DNA of 64,000 bases from Jejuia algarum (lineage in GTDB: Bacteria > Bacteroidota > Bacteroidia > Flavobacteriales > Flavobacteriaceae). Shown one piece after another: positions 43,608 to 53,089 of the stretch. The position numbers and the translations under genes are program-made. The notes under the pieces are model-generated. The model had not been told where the DNA came from. It did no database searches and was given only the letters and a program-made list of their open reading frames with translations. The stretch lies in the NCBI GenBank assembly GCA_947495775.1, contig CANMAQ010000011.1, forward strand, positions 62,001-126,000, read 5' to 3'. Each line of letters begins with the position of its first letter. The stretch's first letter is position 1.

Positions 43608-44429
43608 ATGAGACCTTTTACACCATTAGTATTACTATTATTTTCTTTAAACTTAGTTCAAGCGCAAAACGAGACCTCTCCTTATGAATGGCAATGGAAA
43701 AGAGATGGTATTTGGACAGGAACAGCCATTGCAGCAAATGCACTTGGCTTTTATTTCATTCTCAATAAAGACAAGTTAACTGAAAGCGAATTAGAAACTG
43801 TTGTTGCTGATAGAGATGATATTATAGCCATAGACAGATGGGCTGCTGGTAATTCATCACAATTGGCCAGTGACATTAGTGATATTCCGTTTTTCTTGTC
43901 TTTTGCAGCTCCTGTCGCACTATTTTTTAGCGATGAAGTTAATGATAACGGCGGTCAAATATTCGGTTTGTTCTTAGAAAGCATGGCTACTACTGGAGCT
44001 TTCTATACATTGACTGCAGGATTAGTAGATAAGAGCAGACCCTACGTATATGATGAAAATGAAAGCTTAAGGAGAAGGTTAAATGCTAGCGGACAGCGTT
44101 CCTTTTTCTCTGGGCACACTGCTGTTACAGCTAATGCTACGTTTTTTGTTGCCAAAGTATATCAAGATTTTCATCCTAATTCTCCTGGAATACCTTATGT
44201 ATGGGCAGGGGCTATCGCACTACCTGCCGCTGTAGGTGCGCTTCGAATAGAAGCAGGTCAGCACTTTTTAACCGATGTGTTATTAGGGTATACCATTGGT
44301 GCTAGTATTGGTTATTTTGTACCTAAATGGCATAAAAAAAGAAATAAATCGCTATCACTAACACCTGTAAACAGTATTAATTTTACAGGTGAATCTTATC
44401 AAGGAATATCTTTAAAGTACAGGTTCTAA
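43608..44429 (+). CDS. PAP2-family phosphatase
   Basis: A 273-residue protein with a signal-like N-terminus (cut near VQAQ) and membrane helices. The acid-phosphatase triad motifs are present: DKSRPYVYDE (K-x-RP form), RSFFSGHTAVTAN (SGHT) and ALRIEAGQHFLTDVLLGY (R-x4-GxHFxTD type). Members dephosphorylate lipid phosphates such as undecaprenyl pyrophosphate. TAATTTTG at 43587-43594 may be the -7 element. It overlaps the next gene tail to tail by 18 bp. Confidence 0.92.
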   Translation: MRPFTPLVLLLFSLNLVQAQNETSPYEWQWKRDGIWTGTAIAANALGFYFILNKDKLTESELETVVADRDDIIAIDRWAAGNSSQLASDISDIPFFLSFAAPVALFFSDEVNDNGGQIFGLFLESMATTGAFYTLTAGLVDKSRPYVYDENESLRRRLNASGQRSFFSGHTAVTANATFFVAKVYQDFHPNSPGIPYVWAGAIALPAAVGALRIEAGQHFLTDVLLGYTIGASIGYFVPKWHKKRNKSLSLTPVNSINFTGESYQGISLKYRF

Positions 44430-44888
44430 TAATTTTGCAGCAGCTTCGGCCTCTTTCTTTAAAAGCCTGTTTCTTGTTTTTAACAAATCTGTCATGTACT
44501 TTTTAAGGTACACCCAATTTACAAACTCTCCTAAAACACCACAGGGAGATTCAAAATAAAACTTATCAAGCATTATCGTTTTAGCACCTTCAGCTTTAAA
44601 AAAATGCTCATGACGGTAAGATTTAAAAGCCCCTAACACCATTTTATCTACAAAATAATAGGGCCTTTCGAACGCCGTCACTTTAGACGTTAAATGTTGC
44701 ACGAAGCCTAAATGTTTGGCTTCCCAACTTACCCATTCACCAAGTTCTATAAGGCCTGTTGTTTTTCCTGAGATAGGAATCTCATTGGTATGCTTAAGAG
44801 ATTCTTTATGAAAATCAATGCTCCTAGCAGTATCAAAACAAGTTTCAATATCTGAAAATATTTCAGTTTCTAATACTATTAATGACAT
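44412..44888 (-). CDS. SRPBCC-family protein
   Basis: A 158-residue protein of the START-like SRPBCC (polyketide cyclase/ligand-binding) type. It begins with the typical LETEIFSDIETCFDTARSIDFH strand-helix and has GEWVSWEAKHLGF and the C-terminal helix region GEFVNWVYLKKYMTDLL. It probably binds a hydrophobic ligand; the function is not known. A good promoter lies 32 bp upstream, inside the gap after ychF. Confidence 0.88.
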   Translation of the reverse strand: MSLIVLETEIFSDIETCFDTARSIDFHKESLKHTNEIPISGKTTGLIELGEWVSWEAKHLGFVQHLTSKVTAFERPYYFVDKMVLGAFKSYRHEHFFKAEGAKTIMLDKFYFESPCGVLGEFVNWVYLKKYMTDLLKTRNRLLKKEAEAAAKLLEPVL

Positions 44889-44919
44889 TTTAATTCTATT
44901 AACTTATACATTTATAATG

Positions 44920-44950
44920 CAAACATAATCAACTACTTAAACAACTGCAA
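44920..44950 (-). promoter_or_regulatory. Promoter of the SRPBCC gene
   Basis: On the minus strand TTG (44950-44948), a 20-nt spacer and TATGTTTG (44927-44920) match the -33/-7 consensus. It starts transcription near 44914, 25 bp before the gene, in the 70-bp gap after ychF. Confidence 0.7.
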
Positions 44951-44958
44951 CTTCTAAT

Positions 44959-46053
44959 TTACACATTAAAAAGAAAGTGCATGACATCACCGTCTTTTAC
45001 AATATAATTTTTACCCTCTACACGCATTTTACCCGCTTCTTTTACTTTGGCTTCACTTCCTAAACTTACGTAGTCTGTATAAGCAATAACTTCAGCTCTA
45101 ATAAAACCCTTTTCAAAGTCTGTATGGATAACTCCTGCGGCCTGCGGTGCGCTGGCCCCAATATCGATAGTCCAAGCACGTACTTCTTTTTCTCCAGCAG
45201 TAAAATAGGTTTGTTGATTTAGCAAATTGTATGCACCTCTTATTAATTTAGCAGCTCCAGGCTCTTCTAAACCTATATCTTGTAAAAAAAGTTGACGCTC
45301 TTCATAATCGTCTAACTCATTAATATCAGCTTCTGTTCCTACTGCCAAGACTAATACCTCTGCATTTTCATCTTTTACAGCGTCTTTCACCTGCTCTACA
45401 TAAGCATTTCCATTAACCGCTGCACCCTCATCAACATTACAAACATACATTACAGGCTTATCTGTTATAAACTGAGACGGCTTTACATAATCTATATAAT
45501 CTTCTTCACTAAACTCTAAAGCTCTTACTGAAACTCCAGATTCTAAAGCTTCTTTTATTTTTACTAAAACAGCTTCTTCACTTTGCGCCTCTTTATTACC
45601 TGTTCTTGCAGCACGTTTTACCTTATCTAATTTTTTATCGGCAGTTTCTAAATCTTTCAATTGTAGCTCCATATCGATCGTTTCTTTATCTCGAATAGGA
45701 TCTACACTACCATCTACATGCACAATATTATCATTATCAAAACAGCGTAATACATGTAAAATAGCATCGGTCTCTCTTATATTCGCTAAAAACTGATTTC
45801 CTAAACCTTCGCCTTTACTAGCGCCTTTTACCAAGCCAGCAATATCTACTATCTCTACAGTAGCTGGTAATACACGTTCTGGATTTACCAATTCTTCTAA
45901 TTTCTCTAATCTGGGGTCTGGTACATTTACAACTCCAATATTAGGTTCTATAGTACAAAACGGAAAATTTGCACTTTGGGCTTTTGCATTAGACAAACAA
46001 TTAAATAAAGTTGACTTTCCAACATTTGGTAATCCTACAATACCTGCTTTCAT
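44959..46053 (-). CDS. ychF: Ribosome-binding ATPase YchF
   Basis: A 364-residue Obg-related P-loop ATPase. G1 is GLPNVGKST (7-15), G3 VDIAGLVKGASKGEGLGNQFL, and the G4 position is CNVDE (N-x-x-E), the change that makes YchF prefer ATP. The C-terminal TGS-like domain (AWTIDIGASAPQAAGVIHTDFEKGFIRAEV in part, VKDGDVMHFLFNV) is standard. It binds ribosomes and modulates stress responses. A strong promoter lies 110 bp upstream. Confidence 0.98.
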   Translation of the reverse strand: MKAGIVGLPNVGKSTLFNCLSNAKAQSANFPFCTIEPNIGVVNVPDPRLEKLEELVNPERVLPATVEIVDIAGLVKGASKGEGLGNQFLANIRETDAILHVLRCFDNDNIVHVDGSVDPIRDKETIDMELQLKDLETADKKLDKVKRAARTGNKEAQSEEAVLVKIKEALESGVSVRALEFSEEDYIDYVKPSQFITDKPVMYVCNVDEGAAVNGNAYVEQVKDAVKDENAEVLVLAVGTEADINELDDYEERQLFLQDIGLEEPGAAKLIRGAYNLLNQQTYFTAGEKEVRAWTIDIGASAPQAAGVIHTDFEKGFIRAEVIAYTDYVSLGSEAKVKEAGKMRVEGKNYIVKDGDVMHFLFNV

Positions 46054-46163
46054 ATTTACAATTGTCCTTACTTTAATTAAGAACAGTCTATTTAAAGTTA
46101 AACGATACCATGCGGTTTCAGATTTCTAAAACAGTAACTGAAGCACACATTTTTTTCAAAGTG

Positions 46164-46193
46164 CAAATGTAACCAATAATAAAAGAATTACAA
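46164..46193 (-). promoter_or_regulatory. Promoter of ychF
   Basis: On the minus strand TTG (46193-46191), a 19-nt spacer and TACATTTG (46171-46164) match the Bacteroidota consensus. Transcription would start near 46158, giving a leader of about 100 nt. Confidence 0.7.
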
Positions 46194-46916
46194 TTTTTAA
46201 AGCACTTAACCAGAAGATTAGTCTTCAAATCTAAGTTCAAATTTACTTTCACTCCAAAAAACAGTTTCTAAACGCTATCAATAGCTTAAACTATGAAATG
46301 TTTTCTACATAAAAGTGTCTTTTTTTTTTAAAAACAGCCTAAAAACTGACACTGTTCCTTTTTTTTAAACACAATCTCTATGATTTTAAATCATGAATAG
46401 AAAGTAACCTTACTACTCAATTTTCCACACATAACTCTTTTAATTTACGACACTTACAACCTTAGCTCTCACTTTTTAACACCTCTTGTAAAAATGAAGC
46501 TCTTTTTACTTACAAAACCCTATTATGCATCATAATTCACAACTTAAAAATGATCTAAAAATACTACAAATTGAATCATTTGTAGTATAAATCAACGCTT
46601 TTAATTACGTAAAATTGTAGGGTACTTATTATCTAAAACAAGTAAAAACCTACACTTAAAATCAAAAACTAAAATGTATGTATTAACCCTTAACACCTTA
46701 TGCCTATGTAGTATATAAATTAAAAAAATGTACACCCTCAGCATTTTAAAAAGTAAGCTTTGCTAAAATGAGGTTTAAAAACCACTGCTTTTCTAACCAA
46801 AAAGTAGAATTATTTGAGATGCTATATTACACATAGCAATCCACAATTATAGCGCAACACCATTCTATAACCTATTAGAACACATGTGTTGCTTTTAACC
46901 ACTAAACAAAAAACTA
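46194..46916. other. Long gene-free stretch upstream of the T9SS cargo gene
   Basis: About 720 bp of very AT-rich sequence with no convincing frame. Apart from the ychF promoter at its edge, the one clear structure is a perfect hairpin: ATACTACAAAT (46561-46571) and ATTTGTAGTAT (46578-46588) around the loop TGAATC. It may be an operator or RNA hairpin. The remainder could hold the promoter or a long leader of the gene at 46917. Confidence 0.55.
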
Positions 46917-47957
46917 ATGAGAATTTTAAAACCAAACAAAACACAACGAATTCATCTATTATGCTTAGTCATAACCTTACTATCCTTACACACATTTGCA
47001 CAACGCAGAAGACTTGGAGGTGCCTGTAATCGAGAATCATGGACTACAACCAGAGGTAACGTTTTTGAACTCTTCCAAACATCCGGAGAAAATGGCTGCG
47101 CCACCGTTTATGAAAATGGCAGCGCCAGAGAAGTTGACGGAACATGGTCGAGCCTAAGCCGTAATGGCAACATTCTAATTAGAGAGTCTAAAAGAAATTC
47201 ACCCAGTGTAAATGATAATATTAGTTATGACATTAGCCTATCAAAAATGGATGGCAATACATTTCATGGTGGTTACGGCTGGTCGCAAAACGCTACTGGA
47301 GCCGTAGATAGTACCGTAGAATGGTATATCGTACAAGGTTACAATAACAAATCTAACCCTACTTCTGGGATGATCAATACAGGGGACACCTATTTTATAG
47401 ATGGCGCTACTTACGAGGTATGGTACAAAGATGTTTTTGGAGCACCTTCGGTATACAGTGGTAATGATAACTTTACACAGATTAAATGTGTACGTAGAAG
47501 TTCTGTCGCAAAGAATAGCAGACGTACACTTACAACGTCTAGACATATTCAGGAAATGATTAACCATACAAAAATAAGAACTATCGGTACGCTTTTCGAG
47601 GTATCTTATAAAGTGGAAGGATTTGGTAATACTAGTGCTGCAGACTTTACTTTAGATGCGTCTTTTCCTAGAAACTCTAACAAATCGCAAGCGACAGCGT
47701 TTAAAACAGAATCTGCACAAAAGGCTATAAGTGTATTTCCTAATCCAGCTACAGACCACTTTAGCTTGAAACTAAATGGTATTGCTAATGCCCAAGTTAT
47801 GATAACAGACCTACTAGGAAAAGTTATTTATAACAAAGCTATCACCGATTCGCATTTAGAATTAAAAAAAGGCAATACATTTACATCAGGCCTATATCTT
47901 ATAGCGGTTACAGACGAATTTAAGAATACGTACCACACCAAGCTCTTACTTAAATAA
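46917..47957 (+). CDS. Secreted protein with T9SS type A sorting domain
   Basis: A 346-residue secreted protein. The signal peptide (hydrophobic ITLLSLHTFAQ, cut near FAQ) directs Sec export. The last 75 residues are a type A T9SS sorting domain: ISVFPNPATDHFSLKL, VMITDLLGKVIYN, FTSGLYLIAVTDE, ending in TKLLLK. It is therefore exported across the outer membrane by type IX secretion, to the surface or medium. The central part (residues about 35-260, with a NGTWSS-like GTWSSLSRNGNI) resembles a beta-sheet domain that I cannot assign. Its upstream gap is unusually long. Confidence 0.9.
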   Translation: MRILKPNKTQRIHLLCLVITLLSLHTFAQRRRLGGACNRESWTTTRGNVFELFQTSGENGCATVYENGSAREVDGTWSSLSRNGNILIRESKRNSPSVNDNISYDISLSKMDGNTFHGGYGWSQNATGAVDSTVEWYIVQGYNNKSNPTSGMINTGDTYFIDGATYEVWYKDVFGAPSVYSGNDNFTQIKCVRRSSVAKNSRRTLTTSRHIQEMINHTKIRTIGTLFEVSYKVEGFGNTSAADFTLDASFPRNSNKSQATAFKTESAQKAISVFPNPATDHFSLKLNGIANAQVMITDLLGKVIYNKAITDSHLELKKGNTFTSGLYLIAVTDEFKNTYHTKLLLK

Positions 47958-48000
47958 TAGGGGTTAAACCGTAGTGAGTTAGCTTACAAACTGTGTTTTA

Positions 48001-48032
48001 AAAGAGATCGTGTAAACTTACACGATCTCTTT
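48001..48032 (+). terminator. Terminator hairpin after the T9SS cargo gene
   Basis: AAAGAGATCGTGTAA (48001-48015) pairs perfectly with TTACACGATCTCTTT (48018-48032). The following T tract is weak. The rest of 47958-48387 shows no gene; TAAATTTG at 48318-48325 may be a -7 element for the next gene. Confidence 0.75.
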
Positions 48033-48387
48033 GTGCATAAAGCCACTAAACCCCATAGCTTTCTCTCTCTATATACATTCATTTTATTTTAAAAACGATG
48101 TGTACAACGCTAACAACAATTCATTTCTGCAAAAAAAACACAAAACTAATTAGGACTTGAGAAAAAGCCATTCCCATCAAAACCTTATATTTGTATAAGA
48201 TCAAGTATACCATTTTGGTGTAAAAATTTAGTGTTCATAAACAAATAGCGTAAATTGTAATTATCTTTATAAAGTACTTTCAGTATTTTAAAAAGAAAAC
48301 TGATGGAAATAACGATTTAAATTTGCAATTTTACATAAGCTTATAACACAAGCACCTTTACGTATTGTATGAGTTAGCATAAAGTCT

Positions 48388-49854
48388 ATGAGGTATATAA
48401 TTACTTTTATTTTTTTTATTTTTAGTGCAACTGTATTAGCGCAAACTATTACAGCTAAAATTATTGATAAAAACACAGAACATGTGATTCCGTATGCCAA
48501 TATTCAAACGGGTAAAAATGCAGGGACTATATCTAACGATGATGGCTATTTTACAATAGATGCCACAGACAGCCTTAAAACCGTAACTGTATCCTGCATG
48601 GGATACGAAAATAAAGTACTTTCGATTCAACAAATTCAAGACCTTAATTACGAAATTGTATTGAGCGAATCCATCAATCAACTCAATGAAGTATTTATTA
48701 GTAATAAAACACTTGATGCCAACTCGATCATAGCGAAAGTTAAATCTATGCTTTATGATAATTACAATTATACTTTAAATAAGTACAATGTATTTTACCG
48801 CACTACAGACCATATTGATTTTAAAAATTTAGAATTTGAAATTGACAAAGCTTCTGAAGTAAAACGCAAGCAGCTCAAGGATGTGAACACAAGTTTAAAT
48901 ACACTAGCCCAGCAAATAAAAAGTAGTAATATGGTACAATTTGCTGATCTTAAAGGCAAGGTATATACCTTGCACAAGGACAGCATAAAAATTGAAGTCG
49001 AAAAAGCGACAGAGCTCTTAAATTCGAAAAACGATTTTTCTATTGAGAGCATTCAAGAAAAAACAGAAAATATTATTTTAAAATACTTAGATACTACAAA
49101 AACCTACAAGTTAAAATCTGGCCTCTTTAAACTGGAAGACTCATTGTCTTTAAACGAAGAAGAATTTAAAGAAGCTTACGAAAACAAATACAGTGTATCT
49201 GGTTTAAATACCGAAACAAAATCATTACTTAACAGATCTTATTTCTTCAAAGCCTCCTTTTTAGATGAAATTCTTGACACCGAACTTTACGAGTATTTTT
49301 TTGACGGTGTAGGCTATAATAATGATAAGCTAACCTATAGCATCACTTTTGTTCCCAAAAAACAAAAAGCGAAATACACCGGTAAACTTTTTATCGCAGA
49401 TGAAATGTACGCCATAACGCAAGTAGATTATAAATACTATAGTGACCGTTATGGACAAAAAGTAAATTTAAAATTCTTGTTAGGTGTAAAATATGTCGCT
49501 AATGTAAGTGAAGGTACCATTTTATTCAAAAAAGATAGCAGTAAAACCTACCACCCTCAGTATATAAAACATGTTACTGGCAGTTATTTTTATGTAAACA
49601 GACCTTTAAAGTTCATTGAGAATAGTAGAAAACGTAGTAAGATTAGCTTTGATTTCAAAATAGAAGGGCAAGACCTCATAAAAGAGGAACTCTTGATTAC
49701 TGCCCATGACAAACTAACGATCGTTGACTTTAAAACTGTAAAACAAAATGAAAAAATTCCAGTTAAAATCTTGAATAAATATGAAAAAACCATTTGGGAT
49801 AATGCAGACATTTTAGAACCCACACAAGAAATGAAAGATTTTATAAGTAATTAA
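48388..49854 (+). CDS. CarboxypepD_reg-like protein of unknown function
   Basis: A 488-residue exported protein: signal peptide (FFIFSATVLAQ), then a carboxypeptidase-regulatory-like beta-sandwich at about 20-95 (IPYANIQTGKNAGTISNDDGYF, CMGYENKVLSI). The remaining 390 residues are rich in Lys and Glu and have no TonB plug or barrel signature (for example KYTGKLFIADEMYAITQVDY). Similar proteins are common in Flavobacteriia and are annotated only by the N-terminal domain. A strong terminator follows. It is not obviously linked to a receptor. Confidence 0.85.
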   Translation: MRYIITFIFFIFSATVLAQTITAKIIDKNTEHVIPYANIQTGKNAGTISNDDGYFTIDATDSLKTVTVSCMGYENKVLSIQQIQDLNYEIVLSESINQLNEVFISNKTLDANSIIAKVKSMLYDNYNYTLNKYNVFYRTTDHIDFKNLEFEIDKASEVKRKQLKDVNTSLNTLAQQIKSSNMVQFADLKGKVYTLHKDSIKIEVEKATELLNSKNDFSIESIQEKTENIILKYLDTTKTYKLKSGLFKLEDSLSLNEEEFKEAYENKYSVSGLNTETKSLLNRSYFFKASFLDEILDTELYEYFFDGVGYNNDKLTYSITFVPKKQKAKYTGKLFIADEMYAITQVDYKYYSDRYGQKVNLKFLLGVKYVANVSEGTILFKKDSSKTYHPQYIKHVTGSYFYVNRPLKFIENSRKRSKISFDFKIEGQDLIKEELLITAHDKLTIVDFKTVKQNEKIPVKILNKYEKTIWDNADILEPTQEMKDFISN

Positions 49855-49884
49855 CAAGAGATACTACTAACTAGTATCTATCAC

Positions 49885-49921
49885 AAAAAAAACCTAAGCT
49901 TTTAAAGCTTAGGTTTTTTTT
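49885..49921. terminator. Strong bidirectional terminator
   Basis: An 18-bp perfect stem: 49885-49902 pairs with 49904-49921 about a single T. The core is AACCTAAGCTTT and its complement, with A and T runs outside. It serves the plus-strand gene ending at 49854 and the minus-strand ferredoxin ending at 49969. Confidence 0.92.
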
Positions 49922-49968
49922 ATATTTATTATTTTAATAGAACTGGTCTACAAAAAAACAATTCTTTT

Positions 49969-50322
49969 TTAGCCTTCAGGATGCATGAAATGCTGCTTAG
50001 CTAGTAGAGCTTCTTCAGTTTCTACATGATCATCATCAGGCACACAACAATCTACAGGACATACAGCCGCACATTGTGGTTCATCATGAAACCCTTTACA
50101 TTCTGTACACTTATCTGGTACAATATAGTAAAGCTCATCACTTATAGGTTCTTGAGCTTCATCAGCATCTACTTCAGTACCATTAGTAAGTACAACTGTA
50201 CCTTCTAAACTTGTACCATCTTTATAGCGCCAATCATCGGCCCCTTCGTATATTGCTGTGTTTGGACATTCAGGTTCACAAGCACCGCAGTTTATACATT
50301 CATCTGTTATTATAATTGCCAT
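49969..50322 (-). CDS. Bacterial-type 4Fe-4S dicluster ferredoxin
   Basis: A 117-residue ferredoxin from ATG 50322. Cluster motifs: CINCGACEPECP at the N-terminus and CTECKGFHDEPQCAAVCPVDCC later, giving two 4Fe-4S sites; a spacer of about 55 residues between them is longer than in short clostridial ferredoxins. A longer frame from 50382 would add 20 residues but overlaps its own promoter, so 50322 is preferred. It carries electrons in the cytoplasm. It is divergent from the acyl-CoA reductase gene. Confidence 0.95.
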   Translation of the reverse strand: MAIIITDECINCGACEPECPNTAIYEGADDWRYKDGTSLEGTVVLTNGTEVDADEAQEPISDELYYIVPDKCTECKGFHDEPQCAAVCPVDCCVPDDDHVETEEALLAKQHFMHPEG

Positions 50323-50345
50323 AGCGTATTTTATTTCTAACTTTG
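50316..50345 (+). promoter_or_regulatory. Promoter of the LuxC-like gene
   Basis: TTG (50316-50318), a 19-nt spacer and TAACTTTG (50338-50345) match the -33/-7 consensus. It overlaps the start codon of the divergent ferredoxin gene. Leader is about 40 nt. Confidence 0.7.
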
Positions 50346-50351
50346 CAAGTG

Positions 50352-50382
50352 CAAAAATAAAGCCAAAACCATTCATAACCAA
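50352..50382 (-). promoter_or_regulatory. Promoter of the ferredoxin gene
   Basis: On the minus strand TTG (50382-50380), a 20-nt spacer and TATTTTTG (50359-50352) match the consensus. Start near 50346, about 24 nt before ATG 50322. Confidence 0.7.
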
Positions 50383-50390
50383 ATTTAAGA

Positions 50391-51449
50391 ATGCAATTAG
50401 AAGAAAGAATTACTGCTTTTGTCAAATTAGGCGATTTTATACGTCAGTTTACGAATAATAGCCCTCAACAGGACGATACGGTAGCTTATAATGCACTGTT
50501 TTTCGACGGTTTTAAACACCAATTAAAACTTGCAGAGCAGCATAACGGGTGGTTTACTTTAGAAGCTATAAAATTTGCATTAAAATCTTGGTCTAATGCC
50601 TTAACGCAAGATAACATTACCACATGGTTAGCACCATATAAGCTTAAAACGATAACGCCTAAACGCATTGCCATTATTATGGCAGGTAATATTCCTTTAG
50701 TAGGGTTTCATGATTTTATAGCTGTACTCATCTCTGGACATGAGGTGCGTGTTAAACAATCATCGAACGACAAACATCTATTGCCTTTTTTATCTAAATA
50801 CTTAGAGCATGTCGCTCCAGAATTTAAAGGCCTTATCCAGTTTACTGACGGTGCTTTAGACAACTTCGATGCCGTTATAGCTACAGGCAGTAACAATACA
50901 GCGCGCTATTTCGAGTATTATTTTAAAACCAAGCCAGCAATTATAAGAACGAATAGAAATTCTGTGGCTGTATTAACAGGAAACGAAACTCCCGAAGACT
51001 TGAAAGCACTTTCAGAAGACATATTTAGGTACTTCGGCTTAGGTTGTAGAAATGTCTCTAAGCTTTTTGTACCTAAAGGCTATAACTTCACTCCTTTTTT
51101 TGAAGCCATTTACCATTGGCACCCTATCATTAACAAAGCCAAATATGCCAATAATTACGATTATAATAAGGCTGTTTATCTTATGAGTGAATTTGATATG
51201 TTAGAAAATGGTTTCTTTATGATTAAAGAAGACCAAAGTTATGCCTCTCCTATCGCTACTGCGTTTTATGAGTATTATGACGATCTTGAAACTTTAAAAA
51301 CGCAACTTGACGCAGATAAAGCAAAAATTCAATGTGTGGTTGCCAAAAATGTTATGACCGAAGAAATTCCTTTTGGGCATACGCAACATCCGCAGCTTTG
51401 GGATTATGCAGACGGTATCGATACCATCGCATTTTTGAATGACGCTTAA
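50391..51449 (+). CDS. LuxC-like acyl-CoA reductase
   Basis: A 352-residue protein of the LuxC/acyl-CoA reductase family (aldehyde dehydrogenase-like fold). Motifs include RIAIIMAGNIPLVGFHDFIAVLISGHEVRVKQSSND (in part), VIATGSNNTARYFEYYF, and the catalytic-Cys region FRYFGLGCRNVSKLFVPKGY. LuxC enzymes reduce acyl-CoA/acyl-enzyme to aldehyde with NADPH. In Flavobacteriia this gene is usually next to a ferredoxin, as here; no luciferase or other lux gene is present, so bioluminescence is not implied. Confidence 0.9.
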   Translation: MQLEERITAFVKLGDFIRQFTNNSPQQDDTVAYNALFFDGFKHQLKLAEQHNGWFTLEAIKFALKSWSNALTQDNITTWLAPYKLKTITPKRIAIIMAGNIPLVGFHDFIAVLISGHEVRVKQSSNDKHLLPFLSKYLEHVAPEFKGLIQFTDGALDNFDAVIATGSNNTARYFEYYFKTKPAIIRTNRNSVAVLTGNETPEDLKALSEDIFRYFGLGCRNVSKLFVPKGYNFTPFFEAIYHWHPIINKAKYANNYDYNKAVYLMSEFDMLENGFFMIKEDQSYASPIATAFYEYYDDLETLKTQLDADKAKIQCVVAKNVMTEEIPFGHTQHPQLWDYADGIDTIAFLNDA

Positions 51450-51898
51450 ATTAAAATATCTTCCACAAACATAAAACACCTCTGTTTATAAGATACGGAA
51501 GTGTTTTGCCATACCTTGAGTACTTGCACTATTGGTCTTATAATTTCTTGAATTTATTTTTTTGTAAGTTTCGCTTCAAAAACAGACCTATTCTACGTCT
51601 TAACCTCGTGCAAGCGTAGCGTTTTGCGCATCCCAATTACAACAGCAAAACTATTTTTAAGACTTAATCGTCATTTTTAACAATAGATTAGTTTCATATT
51701 AGAAATAAACACATCCTTTTAGTAAAAAATTATCATTTTTTTTATAAAAAATCACTTTAAAATTAAGACCTTTGCATCTTTAAATTTTCTAAGATTAGAT
51801 AAAAAATAACCCTATGCTCATAAAGCCTAGCCTTTCTAATAATAGCAAGATATGAGGTCTTTATAGCTACAAACATAAATTAAGAAATAAGCATACAG
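51450..51898. other. Gene-free stretch upstream of serC
   Basis: About 450 bp, AT-rich, no frame worth reporting. A weak stem (AAAACAC near 51465 with GTGTTTT near 51500) may end the LuxC-like transcript. GACCTTTG near 51768-51775 resembles a -7 element for serC with one mismatch. No known riboswitch fold was recognised. Confidence 0.4.
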
Positions 51899-52963
51899 AT
51901 GAAGAAACACAACTTTAGTGCAGGCCCTAGTATTTTACCACCAGAAGTATTATTAAAAGCTTCTCAAGGTGTTGTCGATTTAGATGGCAGTGGTTTATCC
52001 GTACTAGAAATATCTCATAGAAGTAAAGCCTTTGTAGACATTATGGAAAATGCTAGAGCTTTAGCTTTAGAATTATTAGGTTTAGAAGGTAAAGGTTATA
52101 AAGCATTATTCCTTCAAGGTGGAGCAAGCACTCAGTTTTTAATGGTGGCGCTTAACTTGTTAGAAAAAAGAGCAGGGTATTTAAATTCTGGAGCTTGGGC
52201 AGCGAAAGCCATTAAAGAAGCTAAAATTTATGACGATGTTTACGAAGTAGCCTCTTCTAAAGATGCCAACTACAATTACATTCCTAAAGGCTATGAGATC
52301 CCTGAAGATTACGACTATTTTCACTGTACCTCTAACAATACGATTTATGGTACGCAAATGAAAACGTTCCCAAAATCTAATATTCCTATGATTTGTGATA
52401 TGAGTAGTGATATTTTCTCTAGAACTATTGATTATTCTCAATTTGGGATTATCTACGCAGGCGCGCAAAAAAATATGGGACCAGCAGGGACAACTCTTGT
52501 CGTGGTAAAAGAGGACATATTAGGTAAAGTATCTCGTAAAATTCCATCTATGATGGATTATAAAACTCATATCGATAAAGGCAGTATGTTTAATACACCT
52601 CCTGTATTCCCTATCTACACTTCTATGCTTACATTAGAGTGGTTAAAGGAACAAGGTGGTGTTGCCGCTATAGAAAAAGAAAACGAAAAGAAATCACGTT
52701 TAATGTATTCTGAAATAGATTTAAACCCATTATTTAAAGGATTCGCCGCTAAAGAAGACCGTTCTATGATGAATGCAACGTTTACTTTAGAAAACGAAAA
52801 CTTAAAAGAAACCTTCGAAACCATGCTTAAAGATGCAGGGATTAGCGCTGTTAATGGCCACAGAAGTGTTGGTGGTTACAGAGCCTCTATGTACAATGCT
52901 TTACCGCTTGATAGTGTAAAAGTATTGGTAGAAGTTATGAGCGAATTAGAAAGCAAAGCATAA
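51899..52963 (+). CDS. serC: Phosphoserine aminotransferase
   Basis: A 354-residue class V aminotransferase that transaminates 3-phosphohydroxypyruvate to phosphoserine (also used in PLP synthesis). Motifs: NFSAGPSILPPEVL, ISHRSKAF, LQGGASTQF, MSSDIFSR, the PLP Lys in IIYAGAQKNMGPAG, and NGHRSVGGYRASMYNA. Length is standard. It is followed after 126 bp by the serA-like gene, a common pairing for serine synthesis. Confidence 0.97.
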   Translation: MKKHNFSAGPSILPPEVLLKASQGVVDLDGSGLSVLEISHRSKAFVDIMENARALALELLGLEGKGYKALFLQGGASTQFLMVALNLLEKRAGYLNSGAWAAKAIKEAKIYDDVYEVASSKDANYNYIPKGYEIPEDYDYFHCTSNNTIYGTQMKTFPKSNIPMICDMSSDIFSRTIDYSQFGIIYAGAQKNMGPAGTTLVVVKEDILGKVSRKIPSMMDYKTHIDKGSMFNTPPVFPIYTSMLTLEWLKEQGGVAAIEKENEKKSRLMYSEIDLNPLFKGFAAKEDRSMMNATFTLENENLKETFETMLKDAGISAVNGHRSVGGYRASMYNALPLDSVKVLVEVMSELESKA

Positions 52964-53089
52964 GACTTTACAAGGTGGTTTGCTATAGGCAACACCTATA
53001 AAGTCTATTTAAAATAAATAATTTAAAAAGGTTTAACGCCTAGAGTTCTACTAACTTTAAACGTTAAACACTAAACTTTAAACGTAAAT

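Noticed and set aside
50391..51449. Bioluminescence operon suggested by the LuxC-like gene
   Set aside because: No luxA, luxB, luxD or luxE lies nearby; LuxC-like reductases are common in non-luminous Flavobacteriia.
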